NCBI GenBank assembly: GCA_003615045.1
Contig: ML014117.1
Span: 186,001 to 250,000 of the forward strand
Source of the DNA: Caulochytrium protostelioides
Taxonomy: Eukaryota; Chytridiomycota; Caulochytriomycetes; Caulochytriales; Caulochytriaceae
Length of the DNA stretch: 64,000 nucleotides
Direction: 5' to 3'
Positions 30,112 through 40,631 of the stretch are shown here, one piece after another (within the stretch, counting starts at the first letter, position 1; each line of letters begins with the position of its first letter). Both the position numbers and the translations under genes were made by a program. The notes beneath the pieces are model-generated. The model did not search any database. It was not told the origin of the DNA and was given only the letters and a program-made list of their open reading frames with translations.

Positions 30112-32747
30112 GATCGTTGCGTTCGCCGGATCAGGAACGTCTCAAGACCGTGGGCACGCCGGATGGATCGGAACGCTGGCGGGTCACGGGCGGATGGTGA
30201 AGAATCACCGGGAAACGAGAGACACGGTTGAAACGCTACGTCAATGAGGAACGACGCTACTGGAGATGCTGAAGAGGCCCAGGCCTTGTCGTCGCTTCCG
30301 ATTGCGATCGCCGATCTCTTATAACGTTGTTCCTGGCCAGCGTCGGCGTCCATCGGATGCCCGTGAGAGGCTACGCCACGATATGGCGATGAGACGTCGA
30401 GGCTCGTGGCTCACGTGCCGCGATGTGAAGCAGTGAGCGGGGAGGTGGCATCGCTACGAGCCGATCCGCAGCGCACGGCTGGGCGATCGGCCGGCCGTTG
30501 AGCAGCGCCGCCCGGCTCGCCGACCCTTTGGGTTCCGCTCCGCCGGGTCGATCCGCGGACGGCCGTGCCCCGTGTGCGCTCCCCTCCCCGACCGCTTCAG
30601 GGGGGCCCCCGCGCTCCGTGCAAACTCCGATGCCACCGCGAAGGAACCGTGGCAGCCGCGAAGATCACAACAAAGGGAACCGGTTCAGGGCAGCACCATG
30701 GAAAGCGAAGCACGCATCGGCACCTCCCTGAAGTTGTCACCCATTTATACTTTCGGCCTCGTCGAACGTTTGTTTCAACGATCTCCTGTTTATTTACGCA
30801 GAAGCGGCCAAGCGTCGAGCCGGCGTGCCGAGTATGCCGGGTATGTCGGCGATACCGCACCACCTGCCCGGAGGGTGGGTGACCCTCGCGCACGCTCCCC
30901 TGAACGACCGGCGGGCCGGCGCCATGGCACGCCACCGCGCCAGCAACAGAAAGACCACGCTAGGGGCTTTGAAGCGCGCGCCAGCTCGAGACAACACCCC
31001 GCGGCGAAGCCCTGCGCCCCGCCACGTGGCCCGGGGCATCGCGCCGGCCTGTCGCCGGCGTGCGGGTGCAGCGACCGCTCGGGCCAGCTCGGCCCATGCC
31101 GCAGCGTCGTGCTGCTGCACCGGGCTTCACGGACGACGTTGCGTTGGGCTCACGAAGCATGTGGACGTCGGACGACGCCTCGCTGCGGCGACCCTGGAGG
31201 GACGGGCCATCGCCGGCCATTGACCATCCTCGGCAGCGTCTCAACAGTCGCGACGGCGACGACGCCGAAAGCACCGACGCCCAGGGCGATGACGGTCCAC
31301 CAGGGTCATGTCGCCGGCCTCGACGCGTCGTCATCGCGGTGGCGAGTCAGCTGGATGGTCAGCACGCCTGCTTTTCTTTTCTTTTTTCTTGGGCCGTCGA
31401 TGCGATGGGGTCGATGCTGTCGGGTGGGCCGGAGCCCGCCGCTCTCTCTCCTCGCCACCGCAGCCGAAGGGGTAGCCGCGCCCGTCGCCGCAGCGTCGCT
31501 GTCGACACCGGTGCCGCGACGATGGCATCCCTGTCGCTGTCGGTGCCGGTGCCGCGGTGACGGCGACGGCGCCATGCCGCGCCGTATGCCCCGAGATCGA
31601 GCCGATGCCCGCTGTGGCAGGACGCGCGCGGAGCAGTTGCCATCCTGGAAGGCCATGGCCTGGGCGTGCTCGGGCCCGCATGACCCGCATCGGGAAGACC
31701 CGCCTCCGGGGCCTGCGGCAGGCGTCGGCGCGTCGCCGGGTTGGCGGGCGAGGCCTGGATTCGAGGTCGCGCCGCCGTCACGTCGCGTCGCGTCACGTCA
31801 CATCCTGGCGCATCGACTGCTTTCTTTTATGTTTGCTGTTTATTCTTGGCTCAAAGTGCCAGAGTGGTCGCCAGGCCTAGCCCGCCCCCTGTCGGCCCGT
31901 CCATCCCAAAGAGCCAGCCAGCCAGCCAGCAAGCGCGAGACAGCCCATCCCCCATCAGACAAAGGGCCATGTGTCAGCCAGCCATTCCAAGCATGCCTCG
32001 CGGTCCGAGCAAACCGAGCAAGCCGCAAGCTAGTTGAGCCAGTTGAGCCAGCCGCGCTGGCCGCGACGGGTCTGTCCAAGAATGAGGCAACCAGGCAAAC
32101 GGGATGAGCGACGCGCTTGACGGTTTGCTGTGCGGTGTGCTGTGGGGGGTGCTGTGAGCTCGTCGCGTCTCCGGGCCGTGCTGGCTGACGAGACTCCACG
32201 GGCAAGCAGCACGACGCCAGGACTCGACCTGGCTCGACCGGACGCCGTGCGATGGGGCGAAGGAAAATCATACCGTCGACCATCACGCGCTTTGGCCTCG
32301 ATGCGTCTCCCGACGCCAATGCGGATGCTAACGCCGACGTCGATGCCGACGTCGATGCCCATCGCGCCTGGCTCATGGCTCGGCCTTCACGGGAGGAGGA
32401 CCGGCAGTAGCAGCTGGAAGCCGAAGGGCCGGGCTCGCGTAGGTTCTGGAAGGGTGGAGGCGTCGGCTTAGTTCGGGCGGTGGTGGCCGCCTTCAAGCCC
32501 GTTGTTGCTTCCACAACATCCGGCGCGAGGAAAAAATAACGAAACCGGACCGGCCATGGCGCGGACGCGGAGGCGCGGTGGAGGGGCCGACGCGGCCGAG
32601 ACGTCCACGGACGGGCCCCGGAGGCGGACCGAGCGACCGACGGACGCGGCCACGAGCATGCCGATAAGCCGTGGCGGGTCGGCCCAGGATCGCCATACGC
32701 GGCGACGTCTTCGGGACCGCAGCTGCCTACGCCCACACGCCCACATG

Positions 32748-32775
32748 CACCCACACCCACACCCACACCCACACA
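32748..32775 (+). repeat. (CACCCA)n short array
   Basis: About four to five CACCCA units inside a wider CA/CCC-rich patch. Telomere-like in look, but the unit is not the TTAGGG complement (CCCTAA). Confidence 0.8.
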
Positions 32776-32934
32776 GACGCCTGCACCCGACACAACGGAC
32801 CGACAGACGACGGGTCGCCCGCGCATGCGTTGTCCGAGAGACCCCTTTTTTTTTCTTTACGTAGGCAGGACGCGCCGACGGGCACGGCCACACAACACCG
32901 CGTCTTCTCCGCCGCCGGCCGCCAGTGATACCCG

Positions 32935-32978
32935 CGCCTCGCCTCGCCTCGCCTCGCCTCGCCTCGCCTCGCCTCGCA
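32935..32978 (+). repeat. (CGCCT)n pentamer array
   Basis: About eight perfect tandem CGCCT units, ending in a CGCAT variant. Confidence 0.9.
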
Positions 32979-33211
32979 TCACCGCGCCCCTGCTGTGCCG
33001 CCAAGCCGAGCCAAGCCGAGCCGAGTCGAGCCAGGCCGTGGATGCTCCCTCGCCCCTCGCCACATCCTGCCGCCCTGCATGCGGCATTCCCCCGTTGTCT
33101 GTGACGCGTCATCCGTCTCGGCCTGATCTGCACCACCTGACCCCGCTGACCCCCACACCCCCGTGACGCGAATTCAGGATGGCCTGCCGCCCTTAAAGAG
33201 GGCCCCTGGTA

Positions 33212-33252
33212 GACGACGACGACGACGACGACGCCGACGCCGACGCCGACGC
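33212..33252 (+). repeat. (GAC)n then (GCCGAC)n triplet/hexamer array
   Basis: Seven or so GAC triplets pass into GCCGAC hexamers. Confidence 0.85.
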
Positions 33253-33293
33253 GGTGCCGGTGCCTCCGACCCGTCCCGCCCTCGATCACGACC

Positions 33294-33330
33294 GCTGCCG
33301 CTGCCGCTGCCGCTGCCGCTGCCGCTGTCG
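33294..33330 (+). repeat. (GCTGCC)n hexamer array
   Basis: About six tandem units of GCTGCC. Confidence 0.85.
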
Positions 33331-33904
33331 CCGCGCCTGCCATCCGATCGCCCCCGAAAGACATCGCCCCCGAAGGCTTCGGCACCCTCTTCGATACCTA
33401 GCACACAGCCGTCGCGTGTCGACGCCGACGCGACGCTTCTCTGCGATCGGCCACACGGGTCCTTGACGCGAGCGCCGCGGATCGCCGACGCGAGACCTCC
33501 TCCCCAATCCTGGGGACGCATTCAGGCCTCCATCATATGTCGCCGTTCGCCGTTCGCGCTCGATCCGACACGCGGACCCGATCATTCGCGTGGGTGGATC
33601 GTCATTGATTGAGTGCGGTTGCACGGACCCGGCCAAGACGTCGTGATCTCGGCTCGACGGGTTCCTCATCGTCTTTTCCTTTTTTCTTCTGATCGCCGCC
33701 ACGGATCGCCATCGGTCGTCGCCGACATCGGCCCGCGCGCCCCTCTTCTCTTTCCGCTCTCTCTCACTCACTCACTCGCTTCTCTCACACACACTTACAC
33801 ACACACGGATCGCTTCGGATTGTGCTGGCGGGGCGGATCCGCGCTCGGGCTCTTGGGTTGTCACCGCGGTCTCTCGCATTCTGCGCTCGCCACATATAGC
33901 CGCC

Positions 33905-35422
33905 ATGGCGGCCGTCTCGAGCCCACTCGCCATGGGCGCCTTCGCCGTCTATCGCGACGCCGTGCCGGCCTCGGCCTCGGCGCTGTATGCCGCCGCTGCT
34001 GCGGTCCATGCGAAACCCGAAAGGCCCATGCAAGCGACCCATCGCACATGGCGGCCACTCCAGGCCACGTCATCCAACGTCGCCCGTCCGAACGCCGCCC
34101 ACGCTGCTGCCTCGCGCCTCCTCAAGCCCGGCCAAGCCGCCCCCGCATCCGACCGCCACCGTGCTGCCGCTGCGACGACGACGACGACGACGCTGAAGCG
34201 CGCTGCGCCCGCGATGGACGCCGCGTGGGACCTCCAGGACAAGGAGAACAGCAGCGCGGCGCATGTTTTCGCTGCGCCCGCCGGCAAGCGCCTCTGCTCA
34301 CCCAAGAGCAAAACGGCGCGCCGCGCGATCGTGCCCGTGGTCAAGCCCTCCGCGGGCTCGTCGGCATCCACGCCCGCGTCCGCCTGGCCCCGCTGCGGCG
34401 GCGGCGCGGCCGCCCCGTCGAGCAAGAAGTCCGGCGCGTGGCTGACGCCCTCGCCACTCGCAGACGTGACCGAAGCCTACTCGCCCATGACCATGAACCA
34501 GGCGCGACCCGGCGTGCCGGCCGTCGCCTCCTCCGCCGCGAAGCCGCCCGCCGCGCAAGCCGCGCCGCCCGCCCCGGCGAGCACCCTCCACCTGCACGGC
34601 AACGCGGCCTCGGCGGCCGTCGGGTTCTGGTCGACCCACAACACGGCCGCCATGGAGCGCGCCCGCGCCCGCGACTGGCACCGCGCGCAGGCGGCCCAGC
34701 GCCACCGCGACCTCCGCCTTGCGCAGGAGCAGCGCGACGCCGCGTTGGCGGCCGCGCCGGCCCGCGCGCCGAGTTCGGGGGCGGCGATGCTGCGCCGCGC
34801 CTTCTCCACACCCGCCGTGCTGTCGCCAGCCCGCGCCGCCGCCGCCGCCGCCGCCAACGATACCGCCGCCAGCGATGCCGACCCTCTGCCAAAGACGACC
34901 GCGGACCATCTCGCGACGATCGCGGCTGATCTGGCGGCCACCGCGCTGAGCAGCGCCTGGAAAGAACTCGCGCCAGCGGCGGCGACGGCGGCGGCGTCCT
35001 CGGCATCGCGCAAGGCGTTGTCGGCTTCACCCGCACCATCGTCAGCGCCGGCCGCCGCCGCGTCCGTGAGTTCGTCCTCCGCCGCCGTGCCGCCAAGATC
35101 GCGGGAGGCCCGACGTTGCGGCGCGGCGCTCTCGGCCCGCGTCGCCGCGTCGCCCACGAAGGCGCTCGCAGCAGCGTCGCCCCGCAGCGCGCCCATCGCC
35201 GCGGCCGCGGCATCCCCACTGTCGGTGTCGCCGTCCGCCACCCGGCCCTTGGCCGCTGCTGGCCGCGCACCCGCCGCCGCCGCCCGCCTCGGCGACCTTC
35301 CCGGTCCCGGGCCCCTCGGCATGACGCGTGGCTTCCCCGCGCGCTTGGAGCGGTCCTTCTCGGGCCCGCCGGCGCCGATGAGCGGCCGCGTTTCCATGCG
35401 CAGCATGCGCAGCATGCGCTAG
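33905..35422 (+). CDS. Ala/Ser/Pro-rich protein with KEN box and CDK-type sites, unknown
   Basis: A single 505-aa exon whose ATG sits in an excellent GCCGCCATGG context. Most of it is low complexity, but it contains short linear motifs of cell-cycle proteins: a KEN degron context (WDLQDKENSSAAH, about 100-113), a basic SPKSK site (KRLCSPKSKTARR), several S/TP sites (LTPSPLADV, FSTPAVLSP) and a charged helix around 250-280 (RDWHRAQAAQRHRDLRLAQE). The C-terminus is basic (RLERSFSGPPAPMSGR then VSMRSMRSMR). I see no folded domain. It may be an APC/C-regulated spindle or cytokinesis protein, but that rests on short motifs. T-rich DNA follows the stop, as expected of a 3' UTR. Confidence 0.5.
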   Translation: MAAVSSPLAMGAFAVYRDAVPASASALYAAAAAVHAKPERPMQATHRTWRPLQATSSNVARPNAAHAAASRLLKPGQAAPASDRHRAAAATTTTTTLKRAAPAMDAAWDLQDKENSSAAHVFAAPAGKRLCSPKSKTARRAIVPVVKPSAGSSASTPASAWPRCGGGAAAPSSKKSGAWLTPSPLADVTEAYSPMTMNQARPGVPAVASSAAKPPAAQAAPPAPASTLHLHGNAASAAVGFWSTHNTAAMERARARDWHRAQAAQRHRDLRLAQEQRDAALAAAPARAPSSGAAMLRRAFSTPAVLSPARAAAAAAANDTAASDADPLPKTTADHLATIAADLAATALSSAWKELAPAAATAAASSASRKALSASPAPSSAPAAAASVSSSSAAVPPRSREARRCGAALSARVAASPTKALAAASPRSAPIAAAAASPLSVSPSATRPLAAAGRAPAAAARLGDLPGPGPLGMTRGFPARLERSFSGPPAPMSGRVSMRSMRSMR

Positions 35423-35818
35423 TGGCGTGCCTCGTGGCTGACCCACGACCCTCTGTCGCTTTGGTCCCGCGGTCGACCGAGCGGCTCGATCCCCTCGATA
35501 CCTCTACTGCTTTTGTGTGTACTTCTGTTCTGTCCTCATTCTCATCCTCATGGCTCTTTGTCAACACTATACTTTGTTTCTTTTACGTTTCATGCGCGAC
35601 CTCTCTTTTCTTTTTTTTCTCTTGAGGAAAGCCTCCGTAGCGTGTGTGCTGGCTAGCTAGTTAGTGAGCTTACTAGCTACGCTTCTCTTTGTTGGCCTCA
35701 TTTCGTCATCCCAATACCCTTCCGACTGTGATCAAAACAAAAACGATGGTGATTGTGTGCCCTCTTTAGATGACATGATGTGCAGTATCGAGAAGACAGA
35801 TCCCTGCGAACCGGCTCG
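35423..35818. other. Intergenic between convergent genes
   Basis: T-rich DNA with an inverted repeat at 35,654-35,679 (separate entry); probably the 3' ends of both genes. Confidence 0.55.
35654..35679. terminator. Inverted repeat between convergent genes
   Basis: TAGCTAGT (35654-35661) and ACTAGCTA (35672-35679) are exact reverse complements separated by ten bases. It sits between two convergent stop codons in T-rich DNA, so it may mark the 3' ends. A termination role is inferred from position only. Confidence 0.35.
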
Positions 35819-37216
35819 TTAGAGCTTCTTAGTCATCTCGGGGACGGCCTCGAAGAGATCGCCCACGAGTCCGTAGTCGGCGACGGCAAAGATGGGCGCC
35901 TCAGGGTCCTTGTTGATGGCGACGATGGTCTTGCTGTCCTTCATACCGGCCAAGTGCTGGATGGCGCCGGAGATGCCGACGGCAATGTAGAGCGCGGGGG
36001 CGACAATCTTGCCGGTCTGGCCGATCTGCATGTCGTTCGCGACGTAGCCCGCGTCCACGGCGGCGCGCGACGCGCCCACGGCGCCACCAAGCTTGTCCGC
36101 AAGGTCGTAGAGGATCTTGAAGTTCTCGCCGTTCTTGAGGCCGCGGCCGCCCGAGATGATCACGGACGCAGCGCCGAGCTCGGGGCGGTCCGACTTGGCG
36201 ATCTCTTCGCTAAGCCACTTGGTCGACGTCTCGGTCGACGCCGACGCCGCGGGCTCAGTGGCGGCCTTGCCGCCGGACGTGGGAGCGGCCTCGAAAGCGG
36301 TCGAGCGCACCGTGATGACTTTCACGGGATCCGACGACTCGACGGTCGCAATGGCGTTGCCTGGTGGGGTGACAGCGACACCGCCAGGGAGAGGCGTCAG
36401 CACAGATAGACGATGGCAAGCTCGGTGAGTTGATGGACCCATTCATACCCGATTCGAGGACGAGGATGCGCTTCTTCGTTTGGCTCTTTGATGATAGGCT
36501 CCACTTGGATCGAAGTCATGACCGTAGGCATGCTTTTTATGAGCATGCTCTTCAGAGAAAATACTTACCAGCGTAGATGGGCCGGCGGAAGGTGTTCTCG
36601 CTCTCGACGGCCGTGATGTCGCTGATGGGGCTGACATCGAGCAGCGCTGCGAGACGGGGGATCACGGAGCGGGGCACGCTGGAGTGCGGTGCGACGACGT
36701 GCGTGAACTTGCCGGCCTCCACGGCGGCTTTGATAAGCGGCGCGAGGGTCTCGGCGAGGCCGTGCGCATAGGCCTCGTGCTTCGCCACAATGACCTTCTC
36801 GATGCCCGGGATCTGGGCGACGGCGGCGGCGACGGCGTCCGGCGCGCCGCCCGCCACGAGCGCCGTCACGGGGCCCTTTAGCGCCTGCGCGGCCGTGACC
36901 GCGTTTAGGGTGCCGCCGGCGATCTTGTCGTTCTTGTGGTCCACGTACAGCAGCGTGGACGCATGGCGCTGGCCGGCGCCGTGGAAGGCCTAGGGGACCG
37001 TCATGAGCACCGCGTCGAGAGAGCGATGGAAAAAGGAGACGATATGGCGGTGAGTCACGTCATTGCGACCACGGCTGCACGGCAACCCCGAATGCCGTCC
37101 GACCCCAGATCTTGGGCTGTGTTGGTCGGACGCGTTGCCGTCGTCGTCGTCGTTACCGAAGCAAGGCGCAGGCTCGGGCGGGCCAGCACGGGCCGCAGCG
37201 ACAGAGAGGCCATCAT
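35819..37216 (-). CDS. ETFA: Electron transfer flavoprotein alpha subunit (mitochondrial)
   Basis: Exons 37216-37157, 36989-36569 and 36360-35819 join in phase, giving 340 aa. Exon 1 encodes a classic presequence ([20 protein letters not shown]: Arg/Ser/Leu-rich, no acids) joined to [20 protein letters not shown]. The N-terminal domain follows ([40 protein letters not shown]). The FAD-binding C-terminal domain has [36 protein letters not shown] and [19 protein letters not shown], all hallmark ETF-alpha segments. With ETF-beta it carries electrons from matrix acyl-CoA and other dehydrogenases to ETF-ubiquinone oxidoreductase. Length and motifs are normal. Confidence 0.95.
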
Positions 37217-38390
37217 GGTGATCGCAGGATATCAAGCGTCGAGACGGGCGGCAAAAAGCGTCGAGAAGGGTCGAGAAGCAGCGGCGTGGTGGGCGGTGCA
37301 GAAAGCAGCGGCGCATACCCCACACCTAGCGAAGATCGGCAGGCCGCTCGAGACGGCCCATGCCTGCCGGGCGCTCCCCCCACCCCCGTCGGATCACGGG
37401 GTTGCCCACGATGAGAGATCGCCCATAGCCTGCTTGTCAAGAAGCGACACGCTTGATGCGCCTTCACGCGACGGCAGCGATGCTCCTGATCGTCGGTTGG
37501 CGCACGCGCGTGCGTTCACCGGCGCTGGCCGCGGTCGCGCAGAGCCGGGGCGCCGGCGGGCCGTGGCGCCGCCGTGCCCTACGCGGATCCTCCCGCCGTT
37601 CAACGGATCCGCGTGGCGGCCGCTCACGGGCGGCCGCTCGCTCACGCGTGAGCCCGCGGCCATCCGAGGTCACGAGGGGCGTGCCGGGCCGTGCTCGCCG
37701 CCGTCGCCGCCGCCGTCGCCGCCGCCGGCGATGGCGCCGATGGCGGCGGCGACGGCCGACGCGGCTGGGGCTTCCACCGAGGCTTAGACGGCGCTGGCCC
37801 CGATCGTGCGGCATCACGACGCGAGGCGCAGCTGCTGCCGATGTGGATGCAGCGGTGGATGCGGCTACGGCTGCCGATGCGGACGCCGATGCGGCTGCCG
37901 ATGCCGATGCCGATGCCGATGCCGATGCCGATGCCGATGCCGATGCCGATGCCGATGGAGGGTCCGAGACCAAGCCACCGATGGCGCGGTCGTGGCAACG
38001 AGCCAAGAGCAGCGCCTCAGATCGGGTCCCGAGCGAGGAGGAGCGAGCCGGTCCCTGAAGCGTCGGGTATACTGGGCCCTGAAGCGAGCGGCAGCGCCGC
38101 TCATGCGGAGGGCGGACGATGCGGAGCCATCGCCTCGAAGACGACGACCTCGGTCCGGTATGCGGTGCGAGCGATCATGCGCATATGGGGGGACTCGCGC
38201 ATGAGAGTCGGAACACGCGAGACGGTCTCCTCGGGGCTCCTTTCTTCTCGGAAGTGACGATCATCCTGCGCCGACCTCATCGCACCCAACGCGCGCACGC
38301 GTCTCTGCGCCCTGATCTTCGTGGTGCCCCGCGTGTTTGGGCAGCTTTAGAAGATTCGATTCACGCATCCATCCACGATTTGAGTCCACG
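37217..38390. other. Intergenic between divergent ETFA and VPS25
   Basis: No gene supported. It contains a GATGCC array (separate entry) and GCCGTC-type triplets near 37,690-37,760. Confidence 0.55.
37897..37957 (+). repeat. (GATGCC)n hexamer array
   Basis: About ten perfect tandem hexamers in intergenic DNA, with degenerate units on the left. Confidence 0.9.
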
Positions 38391-39138
38391 ATGGCGAACC
38401 CCGCCGAGTCGGCATTTCGGTTCCCCGAAATCCACTCGTTTCCGCCCTTCTTTACGCTGCAGCCCAATGAAGCGACGCAAAAGAAGCAGACCGAGATGTG
38501 GATTCAGCTGATTCTCGACTATGCGCGCGCCCACCGCCTCTTCCAACTGAACCTGCAGCGGCCGCACGAGCCCGCGGCGCTCTTTACCAACACCAAGCTC
38601 CAACGTCCGTTCATCGATCACCCTTGATGCTTTGATACCGTCTCACAAAAAGGAACCATGGTCCTCATCCGTATATGCTCTTCTGGATTTTGGTTTTTTT
38701 TCTATTGATGGCCTGCATGGGCTCCGTATTCCAGGCGCCATCACGCAGGAGCACTTGGCCACGATCCTCGATGCGATGGCCGCCCAAGAAAGGGGCCAGT
38801 GGCTACAGAGTAAAGCGGGCGGCGCGACCGCGGCCACGGCGGGCACGACCGTCAAGGACAAGGGCCCCTTCCTGGTCCACTGGCGGACGCCCGCCGAGTG
38901 GGGCGACCTGTTGCACCGTTGGGCCGACGAGACCGGCCAGCTCGGCGCCGTCTGCACCGTGTTCGAGGTCCTCCACGGCTCGCTGAGCGAGGGACAGGCC
39001 TTCCACGAGCTGCCCGAGATCGTGGCGCTGCTGGCGTTCGAGAACCTCGTGAAGCGCGGCCGCGCGCAGCTCTTTTCGGGCAGCGCCCCGAGTGCGGGAC
39101 TCATGGAGCGCGGGATCAAGTTTTTGGCATCGCCGTAG
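38391..39138 (+). CDS. VPS25: ESCRT-II subunit VPS25
   Basis: Exons 38391-38604 and 38735-39138 join with matching phase, giving 205 aa. The N-terminal winged helix carries the family signature FPPFFTLQPNEATQKKQTEM and ends FTNTKLQR, matching human FNNVKLQR exactly at the junction. The second winged helix has FLVHWRTPAEWGDLLHRWAD, as in human Vps25 (MWRRPEEWGKLIYQW). The end, GLMERGIKFLASP, aligns with the usual GRGVKFF. VPS25 binds ESCRT-III to sort ubiquitinated cargo into multivesicular endosomes. The donor is an atypical GTCCGT, but it is the only GT that preserves both frame and the conserved junction. The acceptor has a good T-rich tract. Confidence 0.9.
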
Positions 39139-39237
39139 TCGGCGATGACATGCTTGGAACGCATCCCCATCCCCATCCCCATTCCGATACCTAATCGCGC
39201 CGACAAGACGTCGATTCAAGGGCCGATTGCAGCCAGG

Positions 39238-40102
39238 TCAGATCGGCACCAGCATCCACATGCGCACCTTGAACAGGCCCGGGGGCATGCCCTGCTGCAG
39301 CTCGGTCGCGTGGACGCGGAGGCCCGCGCGGGCAAAGATGCTTTCAAAGAGCGCGGCGGGCCGCGTGAAACTGCTGTCCTCGTCGTCGAAGATGCGCTCG
39401 TCGCCGCCGCACGTGTTCTCCTTGACGCCGATCCACCCGCCGGGCCGCAGCGCCGCCGCGCACCGCTCGAGAAAGGCGACGAGGTCGTCGTCCGACAAGT
39501 GGCTCAGCACCCACTGGCACCACACCAAGTCGTAGCGTGCCGCGGGCGGACGGAAGCCCTCGAGGCCGACGTTGTAGATGTCGCCCAGGCGGTCGGGCCC
39601 GACGCCCGACGCGGGCTGGCTGAGCGCGGCGCGCGCCTCGTCGCAGAACTTGACGTCGGACTCGACGAGGTCGACGGTCGCATACCGGGGCGCGAGCACG
39701 TGCTGAGTGACGCGGCCGATGCCGGCGCCGCAGTCGCACGCGCGGCCGCGCGTATGCGCACCGGCGGCTGCGGCCGCGAGCCGGTCGAGGAACGCGCCGG
39801 TCGTCCGTGCGTCAAGCGCGTTGAGATAGCCCAGGCCGCCGAGCACGCCGTCCACGGTGGCTGGGGACGCGAGACGCCGTGCCGCCGACAACATAGAAGA
39901 AGAACCCCTCAGGATCACCGAGGGCCATTGCATACCATCTAAGGCGTCAGTCACCGTGCATGAATGTTGGGATGGTGGGATGCCGGCTTATCAGCACGGG
40001 GGATGCGTTACCTGGCACCGTCGCCCAGTACTTGCGCGCATTCGAGTAGAACTCAGGGCCTTCGCCGGAGGCGGCGTCGCTGGCCGTGGTCGGATCGGCC
40101 AT
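39238..40102 (-). CDS. NTM1: Protein N-terminal methyltransferase (NTM1/NTMT1 family)
   Basis: Exons 40102-40012 and 39860-39238 join in phase across a 151-bp intron, giving 237 aa. The protein starts MADPTTASDA and has FYSNARKYWATVPATVDGVL, matching the human FYSKAKTYWKQIPPTVDGML region across the junction. The SAM-binding motif I is CDCGAGIGR (72-80). It continues with YDLVWCQWVLSHLSDDDLVA (human YDVIWIQWVIGHLTD), LRPGGWIGVKEN and FDDEDSSFTR. NTM1 methylates the alpha-amino group of proteins starting (Met)-X-Pro-Lys/Arg, such as Rpl12 and Rps25. All family motifs are intact. Confidence 0.95.
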
Positions 40103-40631
40103 GATGATTTGATCAGGGTGGTCGGCAACAGGGTCGAGCGATGGACAGGATGTGCACTTGTCAGGAAGATGGCCGTGCTGCAATCGGTGCAATCAGAGAG
40201 CGATGGGGAGAGCGGAGTTTATTATGCAGGTGGCGATAGTGGTCGGCCGGTCTAAGTGAAACAACCTCGATATCATCGGCCCAAGAAAGGTATGGATCTC
40301 GATGGCTGGGAGATGGATTCTAAAAAACATGGAGCTGTTGGCTTTCGCGCGGGTTCCAACATGGCCGCCGCATGGCGCGTGATGATCGTCGAAGGGGAAG
40401 GCCACTGGGGTTTTTTGGGCCCCTTCACTTTCCGGCGTCAGGCGGGCCTGCAGCCCCGCCTACGAAGCGATGCTTGCGAGCAATCCCCGAAAAGCGATGA
40501 TGGCCGTCCGATCTTCTGATGTACTGTCCCAAGAAACATTCGAGCAATTTGATTAAATTAAAAAAGGGGCGTGACAGTGACACGTGCCTAACAGTATAAA
40601 AGCAGAAAATAGCAGCAGCGATGCTGCTCAT
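40103..40631. other. Intergenic, less GC-rich
   Basis: Promoter of NTM1 plus the 3' flank of CLP1. An A-rich stretch lies at about 40,545-40,565. No gene seen. Confidence 0.5.

Larger units (their letters stand above)
30112..33904. other. Gene-poor, repeat-rich belt, 3.8 kb
   Basis: No gene supported. Long open frames here have no domain character. The second half is packed with different microsatellites: CACCCA, CCTCG, GAC/GCC triplets, GCTGCC hexamers and CA/CT-rich runs before 33,830 (main ones listed separately). The last part must contain the promoter of the 33,905 gene. Confidence 0.6.

Noticed and set aside
30572-32107. A 511-codon + strand open frame
   Set aside because: Residue content is Arg/Ala/Pro/Ser noise with no domain, no helix pattern and no start context; long stop-free frames are expected at this G+C.
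32748-32775. CACCCA array as a possible interstitial telomere
   Set aside because: The unit is not the usual fungal CCCTAA, and it is one of several unrelated microsatellites in the same belt.
40595-40602. TATAAAAG on the + strand
   Set aside because: No + strand gene follows for more than 5 kb; it lies in the 3' flank of CLP1.
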